A DNA stretch of 64,000 nt, from assembly GCF_900626285.1 (NCBI RefSeq), contig NZ_LR131147.1, positions 2,239,704 to 2,303,703 of the forward strand, written 5' to 3'. Below are positions 41,130 to 48,586 of the stretch, in pieces (position 1 is the stretch's first letter; the number at the start of each line of letters is the position of its first letter). The notes beneath the pieces are model-generated. The model searched no databases. It worked only from the letters and a program-made list of their open reading frames with translations, and had not been told where the DNA came from. Origin of the DNA: Intestinimonas massiliensis (ex Afouda et al. 2020) (GTDB lineage Bacteria > Bacillota > Clostridia > Oscillospirales > Oscillospiraceae). The translations under genes and the position numbers were made by a program.

Positions 41130-41175
41130 GAAAAAATCCGGCGGACGGCATTTGCCGTCCGCCGGATTTTTATAG
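41130..41175. terminator. Bidirectional terminator between permease 2 and the MBL-fold gene
   Basis: A 16-bp perfect stem AAATCCGGCGGACGGC with an ATTT-type loop (41133-41173), with T's on both sides. Confidence 0.85.
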
Positions 41176-42414
41176 TGGAATCACCTGCTGCCGGTCGGTG
41201 ATGGGGACGCAGGCGGGGTGACAGTGCCCCTCCTCCCGGAAATATCTGCAGTATTTCCGGGGGTCCCGGTGGGCGTCGGTGCACAGGAAGGTGCAGCCGG
41301 CAGGGGCCAGATCCTCCAGCACCTCCTTGCCCACCGCCCGGCGGCTGTAGCCGCCGTTGGAGATGATGTACCGCTCCGCCGGGGGCAGGGCGGGGGAGAA
41401 GTACCGCCTGGTGCCGTGGTGGGGCAGCTTGACCAGTTGGTAGCGGGGCTGGAACCGCCCCTTCTCCTTCAGGAAGGAGATCACCGCCGGGGGCGCGTCT
41501 CCGGGGAAGAGCACCTTGTCCTTCCACTGAAAGATGATGCCACAGGCGTTGACCCCGTTCACCAGCACATGGTACTGCTGCCTGGCAAAATCGGCCAGAG
41601 GCTGGAGATCTTCAGGGTAGGGGGGCCGGAGGCCGTCTGTCTCGTCCCCCCACAGGTCCAGCCGCAGCCGGTCGGCCTGGCGCAGGGCCGCCTCCAGGGT
41701 ATCCAGGGCGTCCAGACGCCCCGCCTCGGCCAGAGGGCCGTCGTGGAGGAGAAGCAGGTAGCGCTCCAGCGCCCCGGTCAGCCGGGGGCCGTCCTCCAGC
41801 AGCCGTCCGTTCCCGCCCTGATCCGCCAGGGCAAGGAAGGCGGCCTCCATAGCCCTGTCTGCCTCTTCAAAGCTCTTTCCGCCGCATACCGGCAGGCTCT
41901 TCAGGGCGGGCTCCACCTGGGGCCACAGCACCTCCAGCTTTTTCCCCTCCAGGGGAATCACGTCTCCGGCCTGGAGCATCTGCCGGTAGGCCGCCTCCCG
42001 CTCCAGGATGGGCAGCAGGTCCATCAGGCCCCGGGCCAGCTCGTGGGCCAGGGTGCGGGGCGGTGCGGTGAGGTACAGCCGGGCGTAAGCGGCGGCCAGT
42101 ACCGCCCTTCCCCCCAGGATGGTCCAGGGCAGGTAGGCGGTATCCACCGGCGGCGCGGTACAGAACATGGGCGGGGCGTCCTTCCCCAGATTGAGGAAGC
42201 CCCGGTAGTGGTCGGTGTGGAGGTGGGAGATCAGGATATGGGTGGGCATCAGGTCGTTGATCTGAGCGGCGATGGCGGCGTAGGCAAAGTCCCGGGCGGT
42301 CAGGCTGCCGTCAGCGGCCTGATTGTCGCTGCCGCAGTCCACAATGAGCCGGGCCCGGCGCCCCTCCAGCACCGCGCAGTCGCCGCACCGCATCCGCTTG
42401 ATCTGCAATTTCAA
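41170..42414 (-). CDS. Metallo-beta-lactamase-fold hydrolase (ComEC/Rec2-like, no membrane part)
   Basis: Soluble 414-residue protein with the MBL metal motif HLHTDHYRGF near residue 63 and later ligands in FPGDAPP near 300 and LPHHGTRR near 332. A central insertion of about 150 residues (about 110-270) is helical and unfamiliar. The C-terminal half resembles the hydrolase domain of ComEC, but the competence/transmembrane region is absent. The start is a TTG at 42414 behind GGAGGGAGGG; the open frame extends 36 codons upstream without a ribosome-binding site. Activity may be nuclease or phosphodiesterase; the substrate is unknown. Confidence 0.8.
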   Translation of the reverse strand: MKLQIKRMRCGDCAVLEGRRARLIVDCGSDNQAADGSLTARDFAYAAIAAQINDLMPTHILISHLHTDHYRGFLNLGKDAPPMFCTAPPVDTAYLPWTILGGRAVLAAAYARLYLTAPPRTLAHELARGLMDLLPILEREAAYRQMLQAGDVIPLEGKKLEVLWPQVEPALKSLPVCGGKSFEEADRAMEAAFLALADQGGNGRLLEDGPRLTGALERYLLLLHDGPLAEAGRLDALDTLEAALRQADRLRLDLWGDETDGLRPPYPEDLQPLADFARQQYHVLVNGVNACGIIFQWKDKVLFPGDAPPAVISFLKEKGRFQPRYQLVKLPHHGTRRYFSPALPPAERYIISNGGYSRRAVGKEVLEDLAPAGCTFLCTDAHRDPRKYCRYFREEGHCHPACVPITDRQQVIPL

Positions 42415-42467
42415 GGGTATCCCTCCCTCCGTTATCACCAGCATAACACAGGCGGAAAAAAACGGCA

Positions 42468-42815
42468 AGGGCCGGACGCCTGCTCCTGACGTCCGGCCCT
42501 CACCGAAGGAAAGAGGATACAATGAAATGAAAAGAAACTGTCTCTTGCAGTTCTTAAGATACAGGAGAATTGTTAAGGAAGAAACGGAAAATCTGTTACA
42601 GAAGTTTTAAATCCCCGACTTTTTCTGTAAACTTCCTGTAAGGTTGAAAAAACCTCCCAGAACGTGGAAACAGGCAGCGGTGCGCTCCGCTGCCTGCTTC
42701 TATGATTGGAGGATAGAATGAAAAGAAGCTTTGTCTCTTGCAGGTATTATGGTAACAAGGGTTTGTTACAAAAGCTAGGTGGGTTTTGTTACAAAACCAT
42801 TAAATCACCGCAGCC
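42468..42815 (+). repeat. Two-copy tandem unit downstream of tadA
   Basis: Fills the 390-bp gap between the MBL gene and tadA. Each unit has a hairpin, a GGAT-containing ribosome-binding site, ATG-AAAAGAA, the block GTCTCTTGCAG, and a TGTTACA element followed by TAAATC-CCG. Unit A hairpin: 42468-42500 (11-bp stem AGGGCCGGACG); unit A ORF start 42527. Unit B hairpin: 42671-42700 (10-bp stem CAGGCAGCGG); ORF start 42718. Unit B ends in a perfect 17-bp palindrome GGTTTTGTTACAAAACC (42782-42798). On the minus strand the unit A hairpin is followed by a T-run (42460-42454) and would terminate transcripts from tadA. Confidence 0.65.
42527..42610 (+). CDS. Possible 27-residue small protein or leader peptide (unit A)
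   Basis: MKRNCLLQFLRYRRIVKEET plus seven more residues, with an AGAGGAT site upstream. It is basic and has no recognised homolog. The related unit B starts MKRSFVSCRYYGNKG at 42718, but its frame runs into tadA antisense and its end is unclear. Only the paired occurrence and the ribosome-binding sites support translation. It may instead be a regulatory RNA. Confidence 0.25.
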   Translation: MKRNCLLQFLRYRRIVKEETENLLQKF

Positions 42816-43251
42816 CCTCAAAAAAATCCTGGAGGATCTTGGCGCATTCCCTCTCCAGCACGCCGCCGTAGATCCGGGGCTTGTGGTTGAACCGCTCCTC
42901 AAACAGATTGAGCACCGACCCGCAGCAGCCCGCCTTGTCGTCCTTGGCCCCGTAACACACCACCGGGATGCGGGCGTTGACGATGGCCCCGGCGCACATG
43001 GGGCAGGGCTCCAGGGTGACGTACAGGGTGCAGTCCTTCAGCCGCCAGCCCCCCAGCGTCTCACAGGCCATGGCGATGGCCTCGATCTCCGCGTGGCCCA
43101 GGGCGGTATGGCGGGTCTCCCGCCGGTTGCGGCCCCGGCCCACCACAACGCCGTCCTTCACGATGACGCAGCCCACCGGCACCTCGCCCTCGGCCATGGC
43201 CGCCCGGGCCAGCTCCAGGGCCTGGGCCATATAGGTCTCCCGCTCCGTCAC
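42805..43251 (-). CDS. tadA: tRNA-specific adenosine deaminase
   Basis: Deaminates A34 of tRNA-Arg(ACG) to inosine. The 148-residue protein has the zinc-deaminase motif GHAEIEAIAMA with H53 and E55 and the second site EPCPMCAGAI with C83 and C86, plus the C-terminal FEERFNHKPRI stretch of TadA. Its length is normal. It is divergent from mntP across a short gap with a dyad. In many Firmicutes the signal-recognition-particle RNA follows tadA; I do not see it here. Confidence 0.95.
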   Translation of the reverse strand: MTERETYMAQALELARAAMAEGEVPVGCVIVKDGVVVGRGRNRRETRHTALGHAEIEAIAMACETLGGWRLKDCTLYVTLEPCPMCAGAIVNARIPVVCYGAKDDKAGCCGSVLNLFEERFNHKPRIYGGVLERECAKILQDFFEGLR

Positions 43252-43284
43252 GGCGCTCCCTCCTCCTGCATCTGATCTATCTTG

Positions 43285-43315
43285 TTATAGCATATTTGGG
43301 GCCGGTGTGCTATAA
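43285..43315. promoter_or_regulatory. Dyad operator between tadA and mntP
   Basis: Inverted repeat TTATAGCA (43285-43292) and TGCTATAA (43308-43315) separated by 15 bp. Each half overlaps a TATAA-type -10 candidate, for tadA on the left and mntP on the right (TATAAT at 43311-43316), so one dimeric regulator could cover both promoters. Confidence 0.5.
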
Positions 43316-43362
43316 TCTTTTTTTAAGTATGGCTTACTTTTCGTTTGCGCAGGTGATAGTTT

Positions 43363-43923
43363 GTGATTGAAATTTTCCTCATCGCGGTGAGCCTGGCTCT
43401 GGACGCCTTTGCCGTGTCGGTATCCAGCGGCATCGCCATCCCCGGCTTCGGCTGGAAGCAGGCGGTGAAAATGGGGATCTGGTTCGGCGCCTTCCAGTTC
43501 GCCATGCCCCTGGCGGGCTGGCTGCTGGGCAGCAGCGTCAGCCAATACATAGAGGCGGTGGACCACTGGGTGGCCTTCGGCCTGCTGGCCCTCATCGGCG
43601 GCCGCATGGCCTGGGGCGCCGTCCGGGGCGGCGGCGAGGAGGAGGAAGCCCCCGCCGACCTGTCCGCCAGGCGGCTGTGCCTGCTGGCCATCGCCACCAG
43701 CATCGACGCCCTGGCGGTGGGGGTGTCCATGGCCTTTATGAAGGTGGACGTCCTGTTTTCTTCCCTCATCATCGGCATCGTGGCCTTTGTCCTGTCGGTG
43801 GTGGGGGGCCTGGCCGGCCGGCGGCTGGGCAGCCTGTTTCAGAAGCGGGCGGAGCTGGTGGGCGGCCTGGTGCTCATCGGCATCGGCATCAAGATTTTGG
43901 TGGAGCACACCCTGGGGGGCTGA
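43363..43923 (+). CDS. mntP: Manganese efflux pump MntP-like protein
   Basis: A 186-residue membrane protein with six helices in two repeats of three. Each half contains the family's acidic motif: SLALDAFAVSVSSG near residue 9 and IATSIDALAVGVSM near 111. The GTG start at 43363 follows AGGTGAT. There is no room for a yybP-ykoY manganese riboswitch in the 111-bp gap upstream. It is followed two bases later by yqeC, so a shared transcript with the molybdenum-hydroxylase genes is likely. Mn2+ export is the known role of the family; a different divalent ion is possible. Confidence 0.88.
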   Translation: MIEIFLIAVSLALDAFAVSVSSGIAIPGFGWKQAVKMGIWFGAFQFAMPLAGWLLGSSVSQYIEAVDHWVAFGLLALIGGRMAWGAVRGGGEEEEAPADLSARRLCLLAIATSIDALAVGVSMAFMKVDVLFSSLIIGIVAFVLSVVGGLAGRRLGSLFQKRAELVGGLVLIGIGIKILVEHTLGG

Positions 43924-43925
43924 CC

Positions 43926-44642
43926 ATGGGTATCTGGGAGCGGCTGAAGCTGAATATGGATGCCCACCGGCTGGTGGCCCTGGTGGGGGCGGGAGGCAAG
44001 ACCTCCACCCTCTATGCCCTGGCCAGGGAGGGGGTCCAGGCGGGCAAGCGGGTGGTGGTGACCACCACCACCCACATCATGCCCCACCCCGATCTCCCCC
44101 TCACCGACTGCATGGAGGAGCTGCCCGCCCTGCTGGAGCGGTATCCGGCGGTGACCCTGGGCAGGTTCCTCCGGCCGGACAAGCTGTCTGAGGCCGGGCG
44201 GCCGGAGGCATGTCTCCGCTGGGCGGATCTGGTGCTGGTGGAGGCGGACGGGGCCCGGCTGCGGCCCTTGAAGGCTCCGGCGGACCACGAGCCGGTGATC
44301 CCCCATGGGGCCTCGGCGGTGATCGCCGCAGCGGGGCTGGACTGCCTGGGCAAGTCCATCGGGGAGATCTGCCACCGGCCCGAGCGGGTGGCCGCTTTGC
44401 TGGGGGTGGGGGAGGACCACATGCTCACCCCCGCCGACGTGGCGGCGGTGCTGTCCAGCCCTCTGGGGAGCCGGAAGGGCGTGACGGAAGATATGGCCTT
44501 CCGCTGCCTGCTGAACAAGGCGGACACCCCGGAGCGGGAAGCCTGGGGAAAGGAAATTCAGGACATTCTGGCCCGGCAGGGCATTTACAGTATCGTGACC
44601 CACTATACAGAAAAGGAGCGGGGCGGAGCATGCTTGTTTTGA
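43926..44642 (+). CDS. yqeC: Selenium-dependent hydroxylase accessory protein YqeC
   Basis: A 238-residue P-loop protein of the YqeC family, which co-occurs with selenium-dependent molybdenum hydroxylases. The nucleotide-binding loop ALVGAGGKTSTLYALA lies near residue 16, TTTTHIMP near 45, VEADGARLRPLKAPADHEPV near 108-127, and the C-terminus carries NKADTPE. It starts two bases after mntP and overlaps yqeB by 13 bp. Its exact role, possibly insertion of a selenium ligand into the Mo cofactor, is not proven. The xanthine dehydrogenase-type enzyme further along is the likely client. Confidence 0.9.
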   Translation: MGIWERLKLNMDAHRLVALVGAGGKTSTLYALAREGVQAGKRVVVTTTTHIMPHPDLPLTDCMEELPALLERYPAVTLGRFLRPDKLSEAGRPEACLRWADLVLVEADGARLRPLKAPADHEPVIPHGASAVIAAAGLDCLGKSIGEICHRPERVAALLGVGEDHMLTPADVAAVLSSPLGSRKGVTEDMAFRCLLNKADTPEREAWGKEIQDILARQGIYSIVTHYTEKERGGACLF

Positions 44643-45433
44643 TCAAAGGAGCGGGAGACCTGGCCACCGGCACGGCGGTACGGCTGCACCGGGCGGGGTT
44701 TCCCATCGTCATGACCGATATCGACCAGCCCACGGCGGTGCGGCGGACGGTGGCCTTCTGCCAGTGCATGTACGACGGCGTGACCGAGGTGGAGGGCATC
44801 ACCGCCCGGCGGGCGGCCAATGTGGAAGAGGTCCGGGCCATCCTGGCGGCGGGGGAGATCCCGGTGCTGGCCGACCCGGAGGCCCAGATTCTGAAAGAGC
44901 TGCACTTTGATGCGGTGGTGGATGGGATTCTGGCCAAGAAAAACCTGGGGACGCGCATCACCGACGCCCCCATCGTGCTGGCCCTGGGTCCCGGCTTTAC
45001 CGCCGGGGCGGACTGCCACGGGGTGGTGGAGACCAAGCGGGGCCACGACCTGGGGCGGCTGCTCCTGGAGGGTTCCGCCATTCCCAACACCGGCGTGCCC
45101 GGGAACATAGGAGGCTATACAACAGAGCGGATCATCCGCGCCCCCGACGACGGACCCTTTGAGCCGGTGGCGGCCATCGGCCAGAAGGTGGAGCTGGGAG
45201 AAGTGGTGGCCCGTGTCAACGGGATTCCCGTCACCGCCCAGCTCACCGGCATTGTCCGGGGGATGCTCCCCGCCGGGATCCCGGTGACAAAAGGCATGAA
45301 GTCGGGGGATATCGACCCCCGGTGTGAGGTCCACAACTGCTTCACCGTCTCCGACAAGGCCCGTGCCATCGGCGGCGGGGTGCTGGAAGGACTGCTGTAC
45401 TTCGGAAGGAGGGCCGGCCTGTGGAACGACTGA
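44630..45433 (+). CDS. yqeB: Selenium-dependent molybdenum hydroxylase maturation protein YqeB
   Basis: A 267-residue protein of the YqeB family. It begins VLIKGAGDLATGTAVRLHRA, a Rossmann-like nucleotide-binding start, and contains DPEAQILKELHFDAVVDGIL, LALGPGFTAGADCHGVVETK near 115 and the C-terminal CFTVSDKARAIGGGVLEG. It overlaps yqeC upstream and xdhC downstream by 13 bp, which shows tight coupling. The family is a marker for selenium-containing (non-selenocysteine) Mo enzymes. selD and the sulfurase/selenurase are not in the window. Confidence 0.92.
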   Translation: MLVLIKGAGDLATGTAVRLHRAGFPIVMTDIDQPTAVRRTVAFCQCMYDGVTEVEGITARRAANVEEVRAILAAGEIPVLADPEAQILKELHFDAVVDGILAKKNLGTRITDAPIVLALGPGFTAGADCHGVVETKRGHDLGRLLLEGSAIPNTGVPGNIGGYTTERIIRAPDDGPFEPVAAIGQKVELGEVVARVNGIPVTAQLTGIVRGMLPAGIPVTKGMKSGDIDPRCEVHNCFTVSDKARAIGGGVLEGLLYFGRRAGLWND

Positions 45434-46176
45434 TCCTGTGCGGCGGGGGCCACGTGTCTTTGGAGCTGGCCCACATCGCCGCCCGGCTGGAATTTGAGCT
45501 GATCGTCATCGACGACCGGGCGGAGTTTGCCAACGGGGAACGGTTTCCCATGGCCAGCCAGGTGCTGTGTCTGCCCTTCCTGGAGGCCCTGGACCAGCTG
45601 GGCAGCCGGGAGGACGACTACTACGCCATCCTCACCCGGGGCCACGCCTTCGACAAGGAGTGCCTGGAGCATGTGCTCCGGGGGAAATACGCCTATGTGG
45701 GCATGATCGGCAGCAAGACCAAGGTGGCCGCCGTGCGGAAGGCCCTGGAGGAAGAGGGCTTTTCCCGGGAAACCCTGGACGGGGTGTATGCCCCAATCGG
45801 CCTGAAGATCGGGGGCCAGACCCCGGCGGAGATCGCCGTGTCCATCGCCGCCCAGCTGGTGGAGCAGCGGGCCAGGCGGGGCCCCGAGGCGGTCAGACCG
45901 CCTGAGGGGCCGGGAGTGCTGTGCACCATCGTGGAGAAGCACGGTTCCGCTCCCCGCGGCGTGGGCACCTGGATGCTGGTGCGGCCCGACGGCACCTGCG
46001 CCGGCACCATCGGCGGCGGCGCGGTGGAGTACCAGGCCAGGCAGGACGCCCTGTCCCTGTGGCAGGCGGGGGTGGCTGAAAGCACCCGGGAGTACGACCT
46101 GTCCCACGCCGCGGCGGAACTGGGCATGGTGTGCGGCGGCCGTGTGAAGGTGGAATTCAGGCTGCGGAAACAATAA
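45421..46176 (+). CDS. xdhC: XdhC-family molybdenum cofactor insertion protein with swapped domains
   Basis: XdhC proteins bind sulfurated Mo cofactor and hand it to the hydroxylase. This 251-residue form has the Rossmann domain first (LILCGGGHVSLELAHIAARL, then EFELIVIDDRAEFANGERFP; residues 4-42, to about 155) and the CoxI/XdhC-type domain last (VLCTIVEKHGSAPRGVGTWM near 165; GTIGGGAVEYQARQDA near 195; AAELGMVCGGRVKVEF near the end). The usual order is the reverse. Motifs of both domains are intact. The GTG start overlaps yqeB by 13 bp. A terminator follows. Confidence 0.88.
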   Translation: MERLILCGGGHVSLELAHIAARLEFELIVIDDRAEFANGERFPMASQVLCLPFLEALDQLGSREDDYYAILTRGHAFDKECLEHVLRGKYAYVGMIGSKTKVAAVRKALEEEGFSRETLDGVYAPIGLKIGGQTPAEIAVSIAAQLVEQRARRGPEAVRPPEGPGVLCTIVEKHGSAPRGVGTWMLVRPDGTCAGTIGGGAVEYQARQDALSLWQAGVAESTREYDLSHAAAELGMVCGGRVKVEFRLRKQ

Positions 46177-46183
46177 GTCGGAG

Positions 46184-46219
46184 GGCCGCCGGGCGTATGC
46201 CCGGCGGCCTGATTTTTTT
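46184..46219 (+). terminator. Terminator of the mntP-yqeC-yqeB-xdhC unit
   Basis: Stem GGCCGCCGGGC paired with GCCCGGCGGCC (46185-46210) followed by TGATTTTTTT. Confidence 0.85.
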
Positions 46220-46247
46220 GAAACCGTTTGCCTCTCCCAACCGTGTA
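46220..46247 (+). promoter_or_regulatory. ECF-type promoter of sigma/anti-sigma module 1
   Basis: GAAAC (46220-46224), 17-bp spacer, CGTGTA (46242-46247). A GAAAC -35 box with a CGT-like -10 is the usual form of ECF-sigma promoters, suggesting autoregulation. Module 3 has the same arrangement. Confidence 0.55.
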
Positions 46248-46271
46248 TAGGGCAGAAAGGAGGGAGCCCGC

Positions 46272-46760
46272 TTGGACACATGGAAGGAGCCGGACTGGCT
46301 GGCCCGGCAGTACGGCCCGGCGGTGTACCGCCTGGCCTTTGCCCGGACGGGAAGCCGGGCCGACGCGGAGGACGTGATGCAGGAGGTCTTTGTCCGCCTG
46401 CTGAAGGCAAAGCCGGACTTTGCCGACCGGGAGCACGCCAAGGCCTGGCTGCTGCGGGTAGCGGCCAACTGCGCCAACGACCTGTTCCGTGCGCTCTGGC
46501 GGCGGCGGGAGGAACCTATGTCTGAATCCCTGCCCGCCCCGGAGGAACCAGAGCCGGGAGGAGTGGTGGAGGCGGTGCTGGCCTTGCCCCCAAAGTACCG
46601 CGCGGCGGTGCATCTGTACTATTACGAGGACCTGAGCGTGGCGGAGATCGCCGCCATTCTGGGCAAGAGCGAGGGTGCGGTAAAGTCCCGGCTGTTCCGG
46701 GCCCGTGCCCTGCTGCGGCAATGGATGGAGGAGGATGAAGATGTTTCGCACGGAGTATAA
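46272..46760 (+). CDS. ECF RNA polymerase sigma factor, module 1
   Basis: A 162-residue ECF sigma factor. Region 2 holds PAVYRLAFARTGSRADAEDVMQEVFVRLL, read in parts near residues 16-45; region 4 carries PPKYRAAVHLYYYEDLSVAE near 106 and a helix-turn-helix (IAAILGKSEGAVKSRLFRAR). The start is a TTG at 46272 behind AGGAGGG. The anti-sigma gene starts inside its 3' end, so the pair is translationally coupled. It is closely similar to the sigma of module 3 and more distant from that of module 2. The signal sensed and the regulon are unknown. Confidence 0.93.
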   Translation: MDTWKEPDWLARQYGPAVYRLAFARTGSRADAEDVMQEVFVRLLKAKPDFADREHAKAWLLRVAANCANDLFRALWRRREEPMSESLPAPEEPEPGGVVEAVLALPPKYRAAVHLYYYEDLSVAEIAAILGKSEGAVKSRLFRARALLRQWMEEDEDVSHGV

Positions 46761-47991
46761 GCGGGAGATGGACGCCATGTCCCCCAGCCGGGAGGCCATG
46801 GCCCGGCTGGAGACGCTGACCAGGGGGGAGACCCGGGAAAAGCCTGAAAAGCGGTTTGGCCGCCGTGCGGCGGTAGCTCTTGCCCTGTGCGCCGCCCTGG
46901 CGGTGACGGCTGTGGCGGCGGGGCCGTCGGTGTGGAGCGCCCTGCGGGAGCATCTGGGGCCTTTTGAAACCTACGGTCAGAAGCTGGAGGGTGTCCAAAC
47001 CGTCGACGGAATAGAGGTCAAGCTGCTGGAAGCGGTCACCGACGGGTACAGCGCCCGGGTGTACTATACCCTCACCGACCTGGAGGGGGATCGTTTGAGC
47101 GAAAACACCGTGGTTTCCGGGGGTGTGAACGGCGTCAGTCTGGGAGCAGTGAGCCGGGTGGAGGGACGGGTGATCTCCTACGACCCGGACGCCCGGACTT
47201 TGCTGGTGGAAAAGACCCTGATGGGCGCGGACTTCACCCAGCCCGCCGCCCTGACCGTCCAAGCGGCCGACTCCGCCCGGCGGGAGTTATACGCTGTGCT
47301 GCCCGTCACCATTCCGGACACCCCCATCCAGACCGTCCAGGGGGACGGCAGAGGGGCGGCTCTGCCGGGGCAGAACACCGTGACCGACCCCAACTGCGGC
47401 GACTATGTGCTCTCCACCGTGGGCTTTGACGCCCGGGGACGGTTCCACGCCCTGGTGCTCTTTGGGGAGCAGTTTAGCGACCTGACCGCCGCTGCCGTGC
47501 CCTATGTTCCCGGGGCGGAGGGCATGGACCGCTATCCGGGGGAGAGCGATTTTGTGGAGGTGGAGCACGGCGAGGACAACATCACCACCGGCGTGACCCC
47601 GGAGCAGGTATCCTATGTGGAGCTCAGCGGCTCCTACCGCGGGGAGGAGGAGCCGGTGGAGCTGAACGTGACCTTCCCCCTGGACCTCCAGCCGGTGGAG
47701 TGTTGGAGCCTGAAGCCTCAGCGGGCGGTGGGTGGTGTGGAGGTGGAGAAGATCCACCTGTCTCCCCTGAGCCTGGCGGTTTTCTACCGGGGCAGTACCA
47801 CGGGCTTCGCGGGCCAGGCGACCATTGAGCGGAAGGATGGCACTCAGGTACCCCTGCGGCTTCAGATCGGCTGCTCGGAGACCGCGGAGGACCGGGACCT
47901 GCACTATGACTTCTGGAGCTTTGACGAGCCGGTGGAGCTGGAGGACATCGCTTCCGTCACCATTGCCGGGGAGACCTTCCACCTGACCTGA
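46741..47991 (+). CDS. Membrane anti-sigma factor-like protein, module 1
   Basis: A 416-residue protein: a cytoplasmic segment of about 47 residues (YKREMDAMSPSREAMARLE), one transmembrane helix (ALCAALAVTAVAAGPSV, residues about 48-64), and an extracytoplasmic, beta-rich domain of about 350 residues that ends in FDEPVELEDIASVTIAGE. The layout fits DUF4179-type anti-sigma proteins of clostridia. The ATG at 46741 is spaced six bases from GGAGGAGG; an ATG at 46735 touches that site. It overlaps the sigma gene by 20 bp. The helix region is encoded by the 63-nt block shared by all three modules. Confidence 0.85.
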   Translation: MFRTEYKREMDAMSPSREAMARLETLTRGETREKPEKRFGRRAAVALALCAALAVTAVAAGPSVWSALREHLGPFETYGQKLEGVQTVDGIEVKLLEAVTDGYSARVYYTLTDLEGDRLSENTVVSGGVNGVSLGAVSRVEGRVISYDPDARTLLVEKTLMGADFTQPAALTVQAADSARRELYAVLPVTIPDTPIQTVQGDGRGAALPGQNTVTDPNCGDYVLSTVGFDARGRFHALVLFGEQFSDLTAAAVPYVPGAEGMDRYPGESDFVEVEHGEDNITTGVTPEQVSYVELSGSYRGEEEPVELNVTFPLDLQPVECWSLKPQRAVGGVEVEKIHLSPLSLAVFYRGSTTGFAGQATIERKDGTQVPLRLQIGCSETAEDRDLHYDFWSFDEPVELEDIASVTIAGETFHLT

Positions 47992-47995
47992 CAGT

Positions 47996-48031
47996 AAAAA
48001 TCAGGCGGCAAAAAGCCGCCTGATTTTTTTG
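47996..48031 (+). terminator. Terminator of module 1
   Basis: Stem AATCAGGCGGC paired with GCCGCCTGATT around AAAAA, followed by TTTTTT. Confidence 0.85.
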
Positions 48032-48091
48032 CAGGAAAAAGGCCCCCTGCTCCGTCTAATCAGGTAAAATGGAGAAAAGGAGGGGAGAGCC

Positions 48092-48586
48092 ATGGGAGGC
48101 AGACCGGGCAGCCAGGCCGATCTGGAGCGGCTGATGGAGCACTATGGCACGGATATCCTGCGGCTGTGCGCCCTCCACCTGGGGGATCCGGCCCTGGCGG
48201 AGGACGCCGCCCAGGAGACCATGCTGCGGGCCTGGAGAAATTACGGCTCCTACCGTGGGGAGGCGTCGGAGCGCACCTGGCTGATCGCCATCGCCCTGAA
48301 CGTGTGCCGGGATCTGCTCCGCTCCCCCTGGCGCACCAGGCGAGCGGGCCCGGAGGCCCTGCTGAAGCTGGCGTCGGCGGGGCCGGAGTATGACGACACC
48401 CCCCTGCGGGCGGTGTACGCGCTGCCCCGGAAATACCGGGAGGTGATCCTGCTGCGCTACTATGAAGAGCTGTCCCTGGAGGAGATGGCCCGCATTCTGA
48501 GGGCCCCGCCGGGCACCGTGTCCGCCCGGCTCACCCGTGCCAAGCAAAAACTGCGGCCCATGCTGGAGGAGTGGTATTATGACTGA
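48092..48586 (+). CDS. ECF RNA polymerase sigma factor, module 2
   Basis: A 164-residue ECF sigma factor with region 2 (MEHYGTDILRLCALHLGDPA, LAEDAAQETMLRAWRN, near residues 15-50) and region 4 (LPRKYREVILLRYYEELSLE near 110; HTH MARILRAPPGTVSARLTRAK). It is clearly more divergent than the sigma factors of modules 1 and 3. The ATG follows AGGAGGGG. The anti-sigma start overlaps its end by 8 bp. No GAAAC-type promoter with the right spacing precedes it; a sigma-A-like TTGCAG at 48030 has an over-long spacer, so its promoter is unclear. Confidence 0.93.
   Translation: MGGRPGSQADLERLMEHYGTDILRLCALHLGDPALAEDAAQETMLRAWRNYGSYRGEASERTWLIAIALNVCRDLLRSPWRTRRAGPEALLKLASAGPEYDDTPLRAVYALPRKYREVILLRYYEELSLEEMARILRAPPGTVSARLTRAKQKLRPMLEEWYYD

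Noticed and set aside
42611..42804. Signal-recognition-particle RNA next to tadA
   Set aside because: The location fits the gene order of some Firmicutes, but the conserved GGAA-tetraloop hairpin with its internal loops is not visible.
43252..43362. yybP-ykoY manganese riboswitch upstream of mntP
   Set aside because: The gap is 111 bp, mostly promoter-like, and has none of the conserved aptamer stretches.
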